From NCBI GenBank assembly GCA_037954235.1, contig JBBMOA010000013.1:6895001-6959000 (forward strand): a stretch of DNA of 64,000 nt, written 5' to 3'. Positions 12,811 through 25,722 of the stretch are shown one piece after another. This stretch comes from Aulostomus chinensis (lineage: Eukaryota; Chordata; Actinopteri; Syngnathiformes; Aulostomidae). The notes under the pieces were generated by a model. It was not told where the DNA came from, did no database searches, and was given only the letters and a program-made list of their open reading frames with translations. Within the stretch, counting starts at the first letter, position 1; each line of letters starts with the position of its first letter. The position numbers and the translations under genes were made by a program.

Positions 12811-14261
12811 GCGAGGAGATCAGAGTTTGTGCTGTTCGCAACATCTCCAGCCATCAAGCACAGGCAACTCCTGAGTCTGACTCAGAGAAAAGACACATTC
12901 CTCAGCTTCACAGTAAATCTCAGTCATGCTTGTAGTGCCACCTAGTGGCTGTTAGTGGCAGCAGCACTGGGGAGCACTGCAACAGATGCTGCCTGCACAA
13001 TGTTCAGGGAGTGAAACAGGAGAGCGAGTCACCATCATCCTATCTCACATAACCGAGTAGAAGCTGTGGAAACAGAAAGATCAAGGTCATAAACATTTTG
13101 CCATTTTCTTTTCTTTTCTCTATTTTCAGAATTCAGTATTCGTTGACATGTTAGTTAACATTGATGATTGAACAATGAATGGAAACAATGAGGACTCAAT
13201 TGCCCATCTAATATGACAAATCATTAATTATAATAGCAACAGGTTTGACCCCTACAACCACGAATCTCTCTCAGATACAAACAGGTTCTCCAAGACAATC
13301 ATAGAACGATATGTTGGAACAGAAAAGCAATGATAAATATCTACGTACAATCATAACAATAAAGTAATAACACAGACAATCCTACAACAGGAATATATAC
13401 AGACCAGAAATGCAGTAAAATTATGTGCCTTATATTTATTATTATTTATAGAATTATCTCAAGTCTAATCTGATCTCTCTGCCGTTTGTCTGCTTGCGTC
13501 TCCTTCAGCGCTGCAGGAAGCAGGTGTGAGCCCACGGTTTGGTGTCTCTCTCCGTGGTTTGTGCATTTGCTCCGTGGTTAATTTTAGCTGCAGATAAAAA
13601 GGGAATTATTGTAGAAACTCTGGCACTGAACATGGAAGATGCAGTATGACCAGCGGAGCACCGAGACATTGGTTTGGTTTCCTTGGTAACCTGAGGGAAA
13701 TTAGCAACAGTGAGTGCAGAAAACTCCTGCTATATAAATAGCATCCAAAGCTCATGAAACTGACCTTTTTATTTTCAGAAGCTAAGAGTGCCTGTGATTC
13801 AGACATTGAGTTATATAAGGAGCAAGAGGAGGCGAAACATATGGAGCGTTCACCATCAGATTTTGTAATGGTGACATCATCTGGCAGCCAATAACATGAA
13901 CGCTTCATGAACGCTTCATGAACTTATTTGCCTCCATCTGTGGTGCTCCAGGCTCAAAGCTGAGGTGTTTCTGCACACAAATAAACGCATCAATCTGGAG
14001 AAATGTTTATTTTCAATGGCAGCACTCTTCTGTTCAAGAACATGAGCTTGTTAGAAATGATATAGAATCAAAAATCCTGCAGGCTGATGTGATTTACAGT
14101 GGCGTTGACAGGTTCTGTTCCAGCCACCGCCACCTTGCTACGTGATGCACTGACCAATGCTACCATGTGGGCGTGAGATAATGAGATGATAATGAGACCA
14201 AAGTACTGCATATAGACAATGTTGTATAGAAACGTCTTCTTGGTCCACTCATGGATACATT
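12811..14261. other. Non-genic stretch
   Basis: No recognisable gene or element. Open frames are short and incoherent. A tandem 'atgaacgcttc' doublet occurs at 13892-13920. Confidence 0.45.
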
Positions 14262-15088
14262 CCATCATCCACCCATCATCCATCCATCTATCCGTCCATC
14301 CACCCATCCGTCCATCATCCCTCAGTCCATTCATCATCACCCATCCATCCATCCATCCATGCATCATCCACCCATCCATCCATCCCTCCATCCATCCATC
14401 ATCCCTCCATCCCTCCATCCCTCCATCATCCATCCACCCATCCATCCATCTGTCCATCCACCCATCCGTCCATCCATCCATCATCCCTCCGTCCATCCAT
14501 CCACCCATCCGTCCATCCATCATCCCTCCATCCATCCATCCATCCACCCATCCATCCATCCGTCCATCCATCATCCGTCCATCCATCCGTCCATCCACCC
14601 ATCCATCTATCATCCCTCCATCCATCCATCCATCCACCCACCCATCCCTCCATCCATCCATCCATCACCTATCAATCCATCATCCATCCATCCACCCACC
14701 CATCCCTCCATCCATCCATCATCCCTCCATCCATCATCCCTCCATCCATCACCCATCAATCCATCATCCATCCATCCATACAACATCCACCCATCCATCC
14801 ATCCATCTCGCCATCCATCCATCATCCCTCCGTCCATCCATCCACCCATCCGTCCATCCATCATCCCTCCATCCATCCATCCATCCACCCACCCACCCAC
14901 CCATCCCTCCATCCATCCGTCCATCATCCCTCCATCCATCCCCCATCCATCCATCATCCCTCCATCTGTCCATCCACCATCCATCCATCCATCAATCATC
15001 CCTCCATCCCTCCATCCATCCATCCATCCATCCATCATCCCTCCATCCCTCCATCCATCCATCCATCCATCCATCCATCCCTCCCTCC
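14262..15088 (-). repeat. Long (ATCC)n array joined to a SINE tail
   Basis: About 830 bp of CATC/CATCC tetranucleotides with interspersed CCCT and CGTC variants. It sits at the tail of minus-strand SINE copy 3. Translated frames through it are Pro-Ser-Ile-His repeats with no biological meaning. Confidence 0.95.
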
Positions 15089-15244
15089 ATGTTCTCCCTC
15101 TTCTCCTGTTCAGGGTGGTGGGGGTGGAGCCTATCCCAGCAGCCTTCCCCCTGGACAGGTCACCAGTCCATGGCAGGGCCAACACATAGAGACAGACAAC
15201 CATTGGCTCTCCCAGCCACGCCTACGGTCAATTTAGAGTCTGGA
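15089..15244 (-). mobile_element. DANA/mermaid-like SINE, copy 3, 5'-truncated
   Basis: Only the 3' half of the family body is present on the minus strand, ending at the 'actctaaattgaccgtagg' block. The tRNA-like head is missing. Confidence 0.75.
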
Positions 15245-15703
15245 TACTTTCCATTTTTGTGGTTTCAGGACAGCAGCCCTTAGAAACATGGCTGGGCTGT
15301 GAGGCCATTTGGACACAGTGAACACTTTTGGATCACATGACTGTTAGCTAGATCTTGATCATGTGACCAAGACAGATGTATTGATCCAAATAAGATCTTT
15401 TGCATCTGGTGAAATAGAATTTTCAGTTGCATTAGTGAGCTAATGCCTTCAGAGAGCAGCTGGGTGCTAACTAGCTTAGCTCAATGACTGATAGTGGGAG
15501 GGAAGTGTTAGCATACCTCAATTAAATGTCACCAAACAGTGTTCTGCCTGCTTGTGTAAACTAGGATTGTGGAATAACTCGATCTGCACTGGAAAGCAGA
15601 CACATAGCCGGAACTTCTTTCCTGATTGAGTGCAGTAATTTGACACAGCAACTCCAAGAAGAGGAGGATTCCCAATGGACTCACAAACATCCTGAAACTG
15701 AGC

Positions 15704-16182
15704 TAAAACGTACACAGGAGGAAGTAAATACAGGTTTTGGATGCTGAGCAGGCAGGACTAGAGGTAAGCTAACCTGGCCATCCACTAGCATTCCCTGTGC
15801 TGAGCTAACTAGCGGGTCTCTCCTCACGCAGCCCTGGACAGGACAGACTGAACAAGCTTTTCCCAGCAAGCTGTCATCTCGTGTAGCGTCGCCATTGAGC
15901 AAAGCGCCGACTGAAGCCCTCCTGATCAGCTGGTTGGCACCTTGCGTGGCGGTGGCAGTGTGTGAGTGTGGATGGAGGCGACAGTATTGAGGATAAATGT
16001 GCCGAGGAACCCTGCGTATTTGACATGTTGAATTTCTCACAAGCACAGAAGCATCGCAGTGACCCACCGGGAGCCTCTGAACATGAATCAGCATCAGGAG
16101 AATACACTGAGCTCTTACTCTGATGGGCCACGTCAGTTCTGTAGGAGCGTGCCTCTCAGTGTGTGCGTGTGTGTGTGTGTGT
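15704..16182 (-). repeat. Inverted duplication, arm A
   Basis: The reverse complement of this segment matches 18901-19377 almost base for base. The match runs from the (CA)n boundary through 'tgagaggcacgctcctacag' to 'ctgtatttacttcctcctgt'. I see only scattered substitutions, plus a 22-bp block (19061-19082) present only in arm B. Open frames run through both arms but match no family I know. Confidence 0.85.
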
Positions 16183-16625
16183 TTGCATGAAACCAGTACC
16201 ACTGAACAAAGGATTTTTAAGGGTGACCTATCACTTTAAGAGTGTCAGAGCCCCCCAGAAGGGCTCCTCATGTTTTTTTCTCTCACAACATCTATCTTCT
16301 GCCATGCATGGCTTGTTGCCGAGGTAACAGGCCAGAGAACGGTTTAGCATTTCCCGCTTTGCCTGGTGAATCAACTCATGCTGACATGCAGCAAACAACA
16401 ACACAGCGTGCCGACTGGCTATCGTCTCCCCAAAATATCCCAGACGTCCTCTAGTGCTGCACCTTTGTCTGACAGTCATATCACAGGTAGCAGATTCTGC
16501 TGAGCTGCTCGTCTCGATGATGAACGCGCCGCCGTGACGGCTCTGACTTGGTGGAAATACTCCTCCGTGCTGTTTTACCTCCCAGTGTCAGCGGAGGGAG
16601 TTATTGTTTCTGTCCAACTGAGGAC

Positions 16626-16627
<2 letters not shown>

Positions 16628-16672
<45 letters not shown>
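16628..16672 (+). repeat. (GT)n microsatellite
   Basis: About 22 uninterrupted GT units. Confidence 0.95.
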
Positions 16673-16675
<3 letters not shown>

Positions 16676-17954
16676 CCCCCCAACACATCATCACCCCTGA
16701 CCAGCTGGAAGTACCTCAGTCCATCTGGACCTGCACTGGTTCTGCTCCCTTGGTGTTTTTGAGTTGACAGGTATTGTTCACAGGTGATCCATCTATCTAG
16801 CAGACACAAGTACCACCTGACAGGAGTAACGCCTCAGCCCCTCATTTGTCCCATCAGTGACTGAATCTGTAGGCTGTTGCTTTAATTTCTGTGGCCTCGG
16901 GCCCGCGGTGACTCGCCACCGGTTCCATGTCGCAACGTATCAATGTGTGCAGCTTCAGCTCATGCTCCACCTGCTTACAACACCACACCTTCTCCATATG
17001 AACTTTATCAACGTACAGTGTCACTCATGGTGCCTGAGTGGGACTCAGTCTGGCCCAGCTGATGCAACACGTCGTAACCAATAACGTGCTGTAAGAGAAT
17101 GTAACCCCGAGGCTGCTGGTGCCCATCAGGTTTATTGGAGGAATGAACACACGGACGCTGTCTGATCGATTAAAAATCAAAGTTTGGTTTCTCCTCTAAA
17201 TGCTCCTGCTGTTCCTCAGCTGTGTAACAGCTTTGTTGGGCCTGAGAACAGGCTTGGGGTCACCTTTATTGAGATGACCGGCCGCATCGATCACCTGTCA
17301 CAGGTATGGATAAGAGCAGGGATCAATGGAGCAGCCGTTTCCGTCTGAAGAACACTGAAGGGAAACAGCAACAGAGCTTGGTAACGGGGCGGCCCCTGGG
17401 GTCCAGCGCTAGCCTCTAGTCAGTGAGACTGAGAGCTCCTTTGCTGCGTTCACCTGGTCAGCTGCTCTATTGTGCTGCGTCCATCACCTGAGCAGGTACC
17501 AACCATGATCTCTTTGTATCATTTGCAACATGAAGATCATGCCTCTCACACCTCTGTGGTCATCCTGTAAGCTTTGAGCAGGAGCAACTGTCGCAGGTAA
17601 AGGAAGATGCTAAATTTTGTGAAGGACTCTGACGCTCCGTCCTCCCCAGTGTCAGACAAGACCATTGCTTTGTTTCTGTCCTATAAGAACAATTCATTAA
17701 AAAGTCATCAGATACACATTTAAGCAAAACAGTGCTTGCCTGGCTGAATATCGTACTGTTATACATTCATCCACCATGCGTGTCTCGCTGAGCAGACGAA
17801 TCAGAGATGCTCATGAAGGCGCTGCCATCTTTATGTATTTTCTTCAACCAAACTCCGGCGCACTTGTATGACATCATCAATCAAACATTTCAGAGGTATT
17901 GCATCTTCTGAAGGTCAGAACATGGGCATAAACCCTTGTGATACGGAACACCAC

Positions 17955-18745
17955 AACTGAATCAAAGTGTCAGGAACGACTGGTCAAATGTCACCTCTGC
18001 GTCACCCTGATATGTGACTGGAGCTGTTGCAGCAGAGCAAACCTCCCAGGACAGACGTCGTTCAGAGCTCTTGGCCTTGCAATGCAGCCAGATCTGCTGG
18101 TAGTGCTGCGTGATGACCCTGCTGGCCGGGCTCTAGGATCTGGTTCATAGTCTTTTGGCGCGCCTGCCTGACTTCTCACCTTCAGGAGCACCTGAGTGTG
18201 AGACCTTCGTCAGTGCAGGTGTTTACTTCTGGGTACCTGCTGGTTCAGCTACTGGTGGAGGTTTCAACGCCGGGACTCAGCTGGTATTGACTGTGGCACC
18301 CTCTGGCTTCTGGTTCAGTCCTCTTCTGTTCCTTCTGGCTGAAGTTGCCTTTCGGTTGCTGGCATGGCTGAGTTCAGACGCCTGCTCAGCAGCAGCTGCC
18401 CTGGTGACTTCAGCCTGTCCACGGAGACTTTCTGTGTTCCAGTAGGCCAGGTAAAGGTCAATCCTCTGTGCATCCGCTTTGTCCATGAGGGCTTTGGCTG
18501 TCTGGTTGGTCTGTTCAGCCAACTCAGCAGACATACACATGACAAATGTAGCAAAGATGTATGCAGTATCGTTGGTTGCAGTCCAGGTGGTGCAGCTGCC
18601 AGTGACCTGAGAGTGATTGCCCTTTGTTCGCTTGTGGTCAGACTCAGCGATCACCTGTCGACCACACAGGTATTGTTGGAACCTCTCACATCCACAGACC
18701 ACTGCACAGAGTTCCCTCTCGATCAGTGCGTAGTTCTTTTCATAT
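17955..18745 (-). mobile_element. Second gypsy-type fragment (RNase H and integrase-like), eroded
   Basis: On the minus strand, 18740-18650 reads as the Ty3 RNase H core (ERELCAVVCGCERF, then GRQVIAESDHK). A frame change follows, then a short 'SLAAAPPGLQ' block. A 'YLAYWNTESL'-like segment near 18450 resembles gypsy integrase. Large internal parts are missing and frames are broken. The sequence differs from the element at 7-11 kb, so it is a different gypsy lineage. Confidence 0.6.
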
Positions 18746-18813
18746 TACCGCAAATGAATGTGACTTCATGTTTGTAAATTCTCCCATAAAACCAGTGTTT
18801 TGCAACACTCCCA

Positions 18814-18814
<1 letters not shown>

Positions 18815-18902
<88 letters not shown>
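18815..18902 (+). repeat. (CA)n microsatellite, about 44 units
   Basis: Uninterrupted CA dinucleotides lie at the inner border of arm B of the inverted duplication. Arm A has its matching GT stretch at 16160-16182. Confidence 0.95.
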
Positions 18903-18905
<3 letters not shown>

Positions 18906-19380
18906 AGAGGCACGCTCCTACAGAACTGACGCGGCCCATCAGAGTAAGAGCTCAGTGTATTCTCCTGATGCTGATTCATGTTCAGAGGCTCCCAGTGGGT
19001 CACTGCGATGCTTCTGTGCTTGTGAGAAATTCAACATGTCAAATACGCAGGGTTCCTCGGTAGATGGGTGGCTTTTATAGGGCACATTTATCCTCAATAC
19101 TGTCGCCTCCATCCACACTCACACACTGCCATCGCCGCGCAAGGTGCCAACCAGCTGATCAGGAGGGCTTCAGTTGGCGCTTTGCTCAATGGCGACGCTA
19201 CACGAGATGACAGCTTGCTGGGAAAAGCTTGTTCAGTCTGTCCTGTCCAGGGCTGCGTGAGGAGAGACCCGCTAGTTAGCTCAGCACAGGGAATGCTAGT
19301 GGATGGCCAGGTTAGCTTACCTCTAGTCCTGCCTGCTCAGCATCCAAAACCTGTATTTACTTCCTCCTGTGTACGTTTTT
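18901..19380 (+). repeat. Inverted duplication, arm B
   Basis: Partner of arm A in opposite orientation, with about 2.7 kb between them. It contains an extra 22 bp (19061-19082) absent from arm A. It ends at a T-rich run (19376-19400) not shared with arm A. Confidence 0.85.
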
Positions 19381-21464
19381 GTTTTTTTTGTTTTTTTTTG
19401 GGATCTGCAGCATCAGAGCTCTGGCAATGTTGGTTCACCTGGTGCACCTCTCTACAGGTGCTGGGGGTCCGTGTGGGTTCAGCGATGTCACCAAGCTTTG
19501 CTTTGCTGTATGACCGACTCGGACAGGAGATCACACTGACCCTGACAAAGAATCTGTGCCGGACATTCACCTTCACTCACAAAAGGCACTGGCATCCACT
19601 GAGGAGGAACTGAAAGAATTCCACAACTTCCTGAACGTCCAGAATCCTCACTTGATAGTAAAAATGCCATTAAAAGCCTTGTTTCAGGCAAAACCAGCAA
19701 TACTGTTTTCCTGCTTAAATGCCCCCCCCCCCCCCCCCCCACCAACTTACCCATATTGGCAAAACCTCCAGCGCTCCAGAGCAGCATCAGGAGTAGGAGG
19801 AGCTGCATGGCCTTGAACCTGGCCAGCTACCACGCGAGACCTCCACCCTGGACTCCTGGTCCACCAGGGGACTAAATGATGAGACATTCACGTTGGATTT
19901 CAGAGTGACTGCAGACTGAAGTATTGAAGTATACAAGACATCATTGATGCACTTGGGTTTGATGTTTTGTCTCCTACCTGTATTCATTGTTCATGAGTAT
20001 CATCTGATTACGATTCATGACAGGTAATACCATGTGATTGCATCATGTGACCATCTGTATCATGTGACTGGCCTTTTCATCTCAGATGGCGTCTCACCAC
20101 TCTGTGACTGCCTGATGAGGAGCCCTCTGCTCTCCAACATGACCAGTTTCTCACAGTGGTGCGTTGATAGGTTGACTGAAGCCGCTGCAGTTTGTCAGCT
20201 CTTCTTCTCTGTTCTCTGGCTCTGGCTGCCTGGCGTCCCGGTGTCATCTGCCTCAAACGCTCCACTTCTCTTGTTCCGCTGCAGTGTTGCTGTCAGCCCC
20301 GTTGGCTGTCATGAACGCTGCTGCTGAGACAGCTCCTGGGTTCATGTGGTAGCCGCAGCGTTCTCTAACATCACGTCTGGACCAGAGCCGAGCAGCTCCT
20401 CATGCACAGGTTTCTGACCATTTCCTCACTGTCGAGAAAACTGCAGTCTTTCACAACTTCAGATCAGTTACAAACTGGCCTAAACGTTCACATTCCTTTT
20501 GTGTTTTTTGGTGGAATCCCATTGTGGCAAAATGAGGTTTGCTGTGTGTTTCAAGTGAGCTTCAATCCTGTCGTAAAGCATCTTTAGTACCTTTCTTTCT
20601 TCAGTTGTGTAACTTCGCATTTCCTCTCCTCTTTGTGCTAAGCTAACTAGCCTGGACCTGAGCTAGCTGATGCTAACACTTCCCATCCACTACCGGTCAG
20701 TGTGCTAAGCTAGCTGGTCTGGTTCTCTGTGGGTCTCAGCTTAGAGAGGAGAAGGGATGTTAACATACAATTTCTCAACCTGAAATGAATTCAGTGCCAA
20801 TCTGAGAATGTGGCTCGGTGTGTCAGTAACCCAATGAAACCAATGGTTTCCCTCCTGCCAGTAAAATGAAATAAAGAACAAACTTTTTCGCAATTCCAGT
20901 GCAGCAAATGGCTTCTTCTGTCCTCTAATTCTGTGTCGTTCCTCATTCTTGGCCAGTGCCAGCAGAGATTCACTCCATCCTCCTGCGACCCTGCAGAGCA
21001 AACACGCCAAAGATGAATGGATGTCAGAAGCAGTTACAGTCGCCCAGGAGAGCGTGCGCTCGTCCACAGCACTGCTGCTGAGCACAACGCTACCACATCT
21101 GCTGCAACCCTGCCAGGACATGGAGTGCTTCTTCTTCTTCTCAGTGTATTTCTTTATTCATCATATCGGTCATGTTGTGATTGACAGTAAACCAGCACTG
21201 CAAGTAAAGCACGTGTTTGAAGAAGCTGATGATGGGAACTACACACGCTTACAAGCAGGCACTGATTTCTTTTTCAGACATCAGGAAAGACACCAAGCAG
21301 TTAGCAGCTCTTTTCCAGCCAAAGTTTCATTTTATTCTCTACGAGTTTTGCAGGTAGAGAGACAAATAACTTCAGTGGGAGACGGGACACACGGACAGAG
21401 AAGAGCTGGACAGAGGTCATCAGTTTCTCCTTTTTTTAGATTTGTCTTAATATATCCTCACAAA
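19381..21464. other. Non-genic stretch
   Basis: No supported gene. A C19-type run lies at 19722-19740. A 'gctaagctaactag' dispersed-repeat core occurs at 20638-20770. Open frames on both strands are short and unconserved in appearance. Confidence 0.4.
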
Positions 21465-21637
21465 GTTATAGTCATAATAATCATAATGATGATAATAATG
21501 ATAATAGTGATAATACTACTACTACTGCTTCTACTACTTATAATAATAATAATAATAATAGTGCTACTACTACTACTACTACTACTACTAATAATAATAA
21601 TAATGATGATACTACTACTACTACTACTACTACTACT

Positions 21638-21675
<38 letters not shown>

Positions 21676-21676
21676 G
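21465..21676 (+). repeat. (TAA)n/(ACT)n compound microsatellite
   Basis: Alternating blocks of AAT/TAA and TAC/ACT trinucleotides, about 210 bp. Confidence 0.95.
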
Positions 21677-21689
21677 GATGATGTCAGGC

Positions 21690-22277
21690 TAACTGAAGAC
21701 ACAAATTCCTTTCATTCATTTGCAGCTTCCGTCCCTGGGGGGCTCCTCCGCCAGCAGCTACGTCTCTGGTCCTCCTGCTCGCGGAGGGCGCGGGTTTAGG
21801 GAGCTGCTCCTCAGCCGCTGCCGCTGGTGTGCTCCTCTGGTGACGCTGGCACATGTCTGCAGCCTGCTGCCTCCACCCACGCAAACATGCCACTTCCATC
21901 ACAACAATGACTGAGGCTGCTCTGTTCTGCATAATCAATATGTTACAATCCGCCGCCTGCCAGTGGGGACAGCATCCATCCAGGTGCTGGCGGCGGCGGC
22001 GGCGGCGGCTGCAGAAGGAGAGCAACTACCTCTAGGACCCAGAGCGCCTCCTCTCCGCTCTTTGTAGTTTTTGTGAGGAGACGAGGGAGACTGAGATGTG
22101 CTTCTTGCTTATCACGATTCACATCGAGCTTCTCGGCAGCTGAGGAGGCTGAAGGGGCCGTTTGACGCGGCAGCACCTCCACAGCTGCTTCTTTTTCGTT
22201 TCTTTTCTCTTTTTCATTTCTTTTCATCTCATTTCATTCCTGTTATTATTTCACACACACACACGCACAAACACACA

Positions 22278-22328
<51 letters not shown>

Positions 22329-22935
22329 TTATGTGTATGATCTGGGGCACTATGAAAGCCCGTGGCTGTGGGTCTCCTGCCGGCTGGGACTATGATCCAT
22401 CAGCTTTGTTCTCACGGATCTGCGCTCGTTGCGTCTCTGCTCTGAATTCTCCGTAACTTTGTTGCATCTTCGACGATTCCAGCTGCAGCAGGTACTTTCT
22501 GCACTTGAGGTGAGTAACGACCCCCCCCCCACGCGCACACACACACACACACACACACGCACGCACGCACGCACAAAAGAGCATTTGTTTCCGTTCACCG
22601 TCTGTCTCCCACATCTGCCCTCCATCCGCGGTGACGCTCTGCGTGCGCACCGGGACGCGGCAGCACGGAGCCGGATTGACTCGATCTAATATTTTTGGCA
22701 GGAGCCGTGAGTGGAGGCGTGGGCCGTGTCAGTGAATACTAATTACTGTCAGCTGCTGTCTCCGCTCCCTCTCCCTCCGCTCCGGCTCCCCGCGTTCCTG
22801 CGCGCACCAGCGGGACCCAGGAACACCGCCTGTGATGACTTGATTGGTCGTGTTTGCACCCACTGGCTTGTCATGCCGGCTAAAATGAGCCTCCGTTTAT
22901 TGCAGTGGTCTTGCCGTGTAGGAGGTGAAGCAGCC
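21690..22935 (+). promoter_or_regulatory. Putative gabra2 promoter and 5' leader region
   Basis: Sequence just upstream of the first coding exon is clearly GC- and CpG-richer than its surroundings, for example a GGC run near 21990-22010 and the block 22590-22830. No TATA box or transcription start could be placed. 'gcacttgaggtgagtaac' at 22501-22518 contains a good donor-like site and could end an untranslated exon. Two CA microsatellites (22249-22323 and 22531-22574) lie inside. This is inference from composition and position. Confidence 0.4.
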
Positions 22936-23003
22936 ATGTGGAGCGGCGAGTGCGCGTCTCTACCTCGCGTCTGCCTGGCGCTCGCAGCCCTGTGGACGAG
23001 CAG
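22936..23003 (+). CDS. gabra2: gabra2 coding exon 1 (signal peptide)
   Basis: ATG at 22936 in a good context (G at -3) opens MWSGECASLPRVCLALAALW, a short n-region plus hydrophobic core. The exon ends in AG before donor GTGAGT and completes an Arg codon with exon 2, giving a phase that fits exactly. In-frame upstream ATGs at 22873 and 22885 would lengthen the N-terminus. I prefer 22936 because it gives a compact signal peptide. Confidence 0.8.
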
Positions 23004-25489
23004 GTGAGTCTGGACCGGGAGACGCCTCGGGGCCGTGACGCGTCCCCGGGGACGGACAGGAGGCCCTCGATTGATCCTCTTTGGCTCTTTATCACGCTGG
23101 ACTCATGATCCGCGGACAGTGCAGGGGGAAAAGACAGTTTAGCGCCTTAAGCCTCCTCAGTCCTGCCTCAGCCTGGAGGGCAGGCTGGTAATGAGCCGGC
23201 TGGGGAGAGTCCCCTGTCAAGATGTTCTCTTCCATCGTTTTAGATTTGGTTTATACTCAGAAATTCCAGTAATTATTCAGTACGTGACTGAACCAAAAGA
23301 CCCATCTGGATTGAACACCACCTGGATCAAATCTGGTTTTTGGGCATCCAGAATGTATTCAGTTTGATTTTAGAGAGCCTGAACACAAAAGATTCACACA
23401 TGAGTTTACTTGAGCCTAACTAGATGAAAGTGGTGGAAGCTGGTTTGACACCTTTTCCAATCAGATGTTCCTGCAAGGCAGCATTCAGACTGCAAACCGA
23501 AGTAAATTCATGTGTGAATCTTTTGTGTTCAGACTTTCTAAGATCAATCTGGATACAATCTAGATTTGCTAAAAAGCGCATTCATGCTGGCAGTGTGAAC
23601 AAGGCCTTTGAAGTGGTTTGGAGTTGGATTCCCATCAGGTCTCTAAGGCCTCAGTCAGACTGCAGACGGATCTGTTTCCCACAGCACATGTTTTTGGTCC
23701 ACACTGTTATTTGTGAGTGATGAATCAGATTTGTTGTGTGCAGATCTACAAGATACAAACCAACACAAAGAGCTGCTCGCGATGCCAAAGACGCTTTTAA
23801 ATCCTGTTTGACTCCAGACTGAGACACAAACGTAGATGTGATCTTATTTGGTTCAGAACAGCTTTGATGTGGTCTGGTTAGAAATCTGATCCGATGTTTT
23901 TGTTTTGTTTGATTTGTTGTTTTGTTGTTCAGACTGTTTCAAATCAACTTGGATTGGCCAAAAATCTGATTTGGGCTGGTGGGCTGGACAAGGCAGTCTG
24001 GACGCTCAAATAGGATTACAGAGTGTCTCTGATGTCACTCAGCTAATTTCAGCATGAAAGATACCTGCCTAAAGTTTCTGGACACAACAACCCGACCTGT
24101 CCTGTCAGCACTTGCACGTAAGGGTGTGAAGAGTTTGAGGAGCAAACGCAGTCTGAACAAACAGCCCTAATCATCATAGCAGAACCTCAAACGGTCCTTT
24201 CCCTGACAGACAACGAGACGCATCGTGGTTCCACTGTAGTTGACAAGCAGCAGGGAAAGGCCTCCAACTCTGGAAAGTCCTTGATCCTCGACCGTGGGCC
24301 TACTGGCTGGATTTGAAGATGTCTCCCATCATCATCTGTTGACTTGGGCTCCATTATGATCCGAGACGATGACAGGAATCAAAAGTAGTGACGCTGTAGT
24401 TTTACACACTTACAGCAGTTCCTGCAGATCCATCTTTTAAACGTCCTCTTATCCTGAGCAGTGAAAGTGCACCCGTGCAACAATGTGCTGCCCTCAGCAT
24501 GCTAATGTCACCCCTTCGTGGCAGAGGTGTCTTTGTATTATTACCCAGTATATCCTTTTGTAGTTTTGAGTGCATGAAGTGCACAGAAGTCTTAGATCTC
24601 ACGCTTGAACTCAGGAAAATGGGAGCAAAAACATGTTCAACTTATATTGTTGTCCAGTGCGCTCAGAGTAGGAGTCTGGCAATGATCCTCCTAGGTTTTT
24701 CTGGGAGAGAACAGCACCACCTGCTCGCCAGGACACCCTTGCAGCCTGGGGAGCCATCATGCGCACAGAAATAAGAGGTTACTTATTATTTTTTAGTCTT
24801 CACTCCATTTCTATTGCTGAGACTTTAAGACACGCAAGCACTGTTTTATGGAACAAAAATGAGTCTTAGGGTCTCAAAACTCATTTAAGAAGTCAAGTAG
24901 CTTCACAATTTGCAACCCCTCCCCCCTCCCTCCGTCGGCTTGACTGTCCTCCACGTGGTGTTTTGACGTGTTTTCTTTTCTAATTGTGAATAATTTTCCA
25001 AATATGTAAAACCCAGCGTACTTCTCCAGACATGGCATTAGGGTTTGGCTCCCCCTCTGGACCAAAGACGTACTACAACCAGGGACAGCGTGTTTACAAA
25101 CAGCCGCTCGTGTTAGAATGCAGCTAGCAACCACTGCTGTGCTTCAGAGGGTTGCATCACCAGTGAGGAGGCCATGTTCGTCCAGCGCTTAACTGGTGCT
25201 ACTTGAGGGGTGTGGTCCAACCAGGGAGAAGGCCCAGCCTCATGTGATCAATGATTAAGATTATCATTAAACTGTATATTGGCCCCCCAGCTCGCAGGAG
25301 AACCTGTTCCTCACCTGGGGGCGGCTGCCAGTGGTGCTGGTGTCGAGCTGTAACATTGGACCTCGTCGGTCTTTACCATGAATCTTCAGCTCTGATTACA
25401 TTTGCATATTCAGTTGCATTTTGGCTCCAAGATCAGATGCTGCACAAATGTTCTGTCTTGAACTGGGTCATCCATGTGGATGAGGAACA

Positions 25490-25528
<39 letters not shown>

Positions 25529-25658
25529 GGCTTGTATGGGGTCTCTGCCAGATAATAACGACCCCCTTTCCCTTCATAAATCAGACCCCTGGGGGAATTG
25601 GAGTTGAAATACAATATTTATACACAGTTTGATGATATTCCCCAAGCTGCTCATGTTA

Positions 25659-25722
<64 letters not shown>

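Noticed and set aside
14068..15283. Open frames of 197-354 residues with Pro-Ser-Ile-His or Met-Asp-Gly-Trp repeats
   Set aside because: Translations of the (ATCC)n array and the adjoining SINE.
15681..16202. A 173-residue minus-strand frame with a partner in 18900-19613, considered as a duplicated gene
   Set aside because: It spans a dispersed repeat and microsatellite, has no known domain, and the arm B frame is interrupted by the 22-bp block.
20949..21692. A 247-codon frame ending in Ile/Leu runs
   Set aside because: The last third is the TAA/ACT microsatellite and the first part has no recognisable domain.
21720..22035. Frames of 60-113 codons in the GC-rich region upstream of gabra2
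   Set aside because: High GC lowers stop frequency; no recognisable product and a position typical of a promoter or leader.
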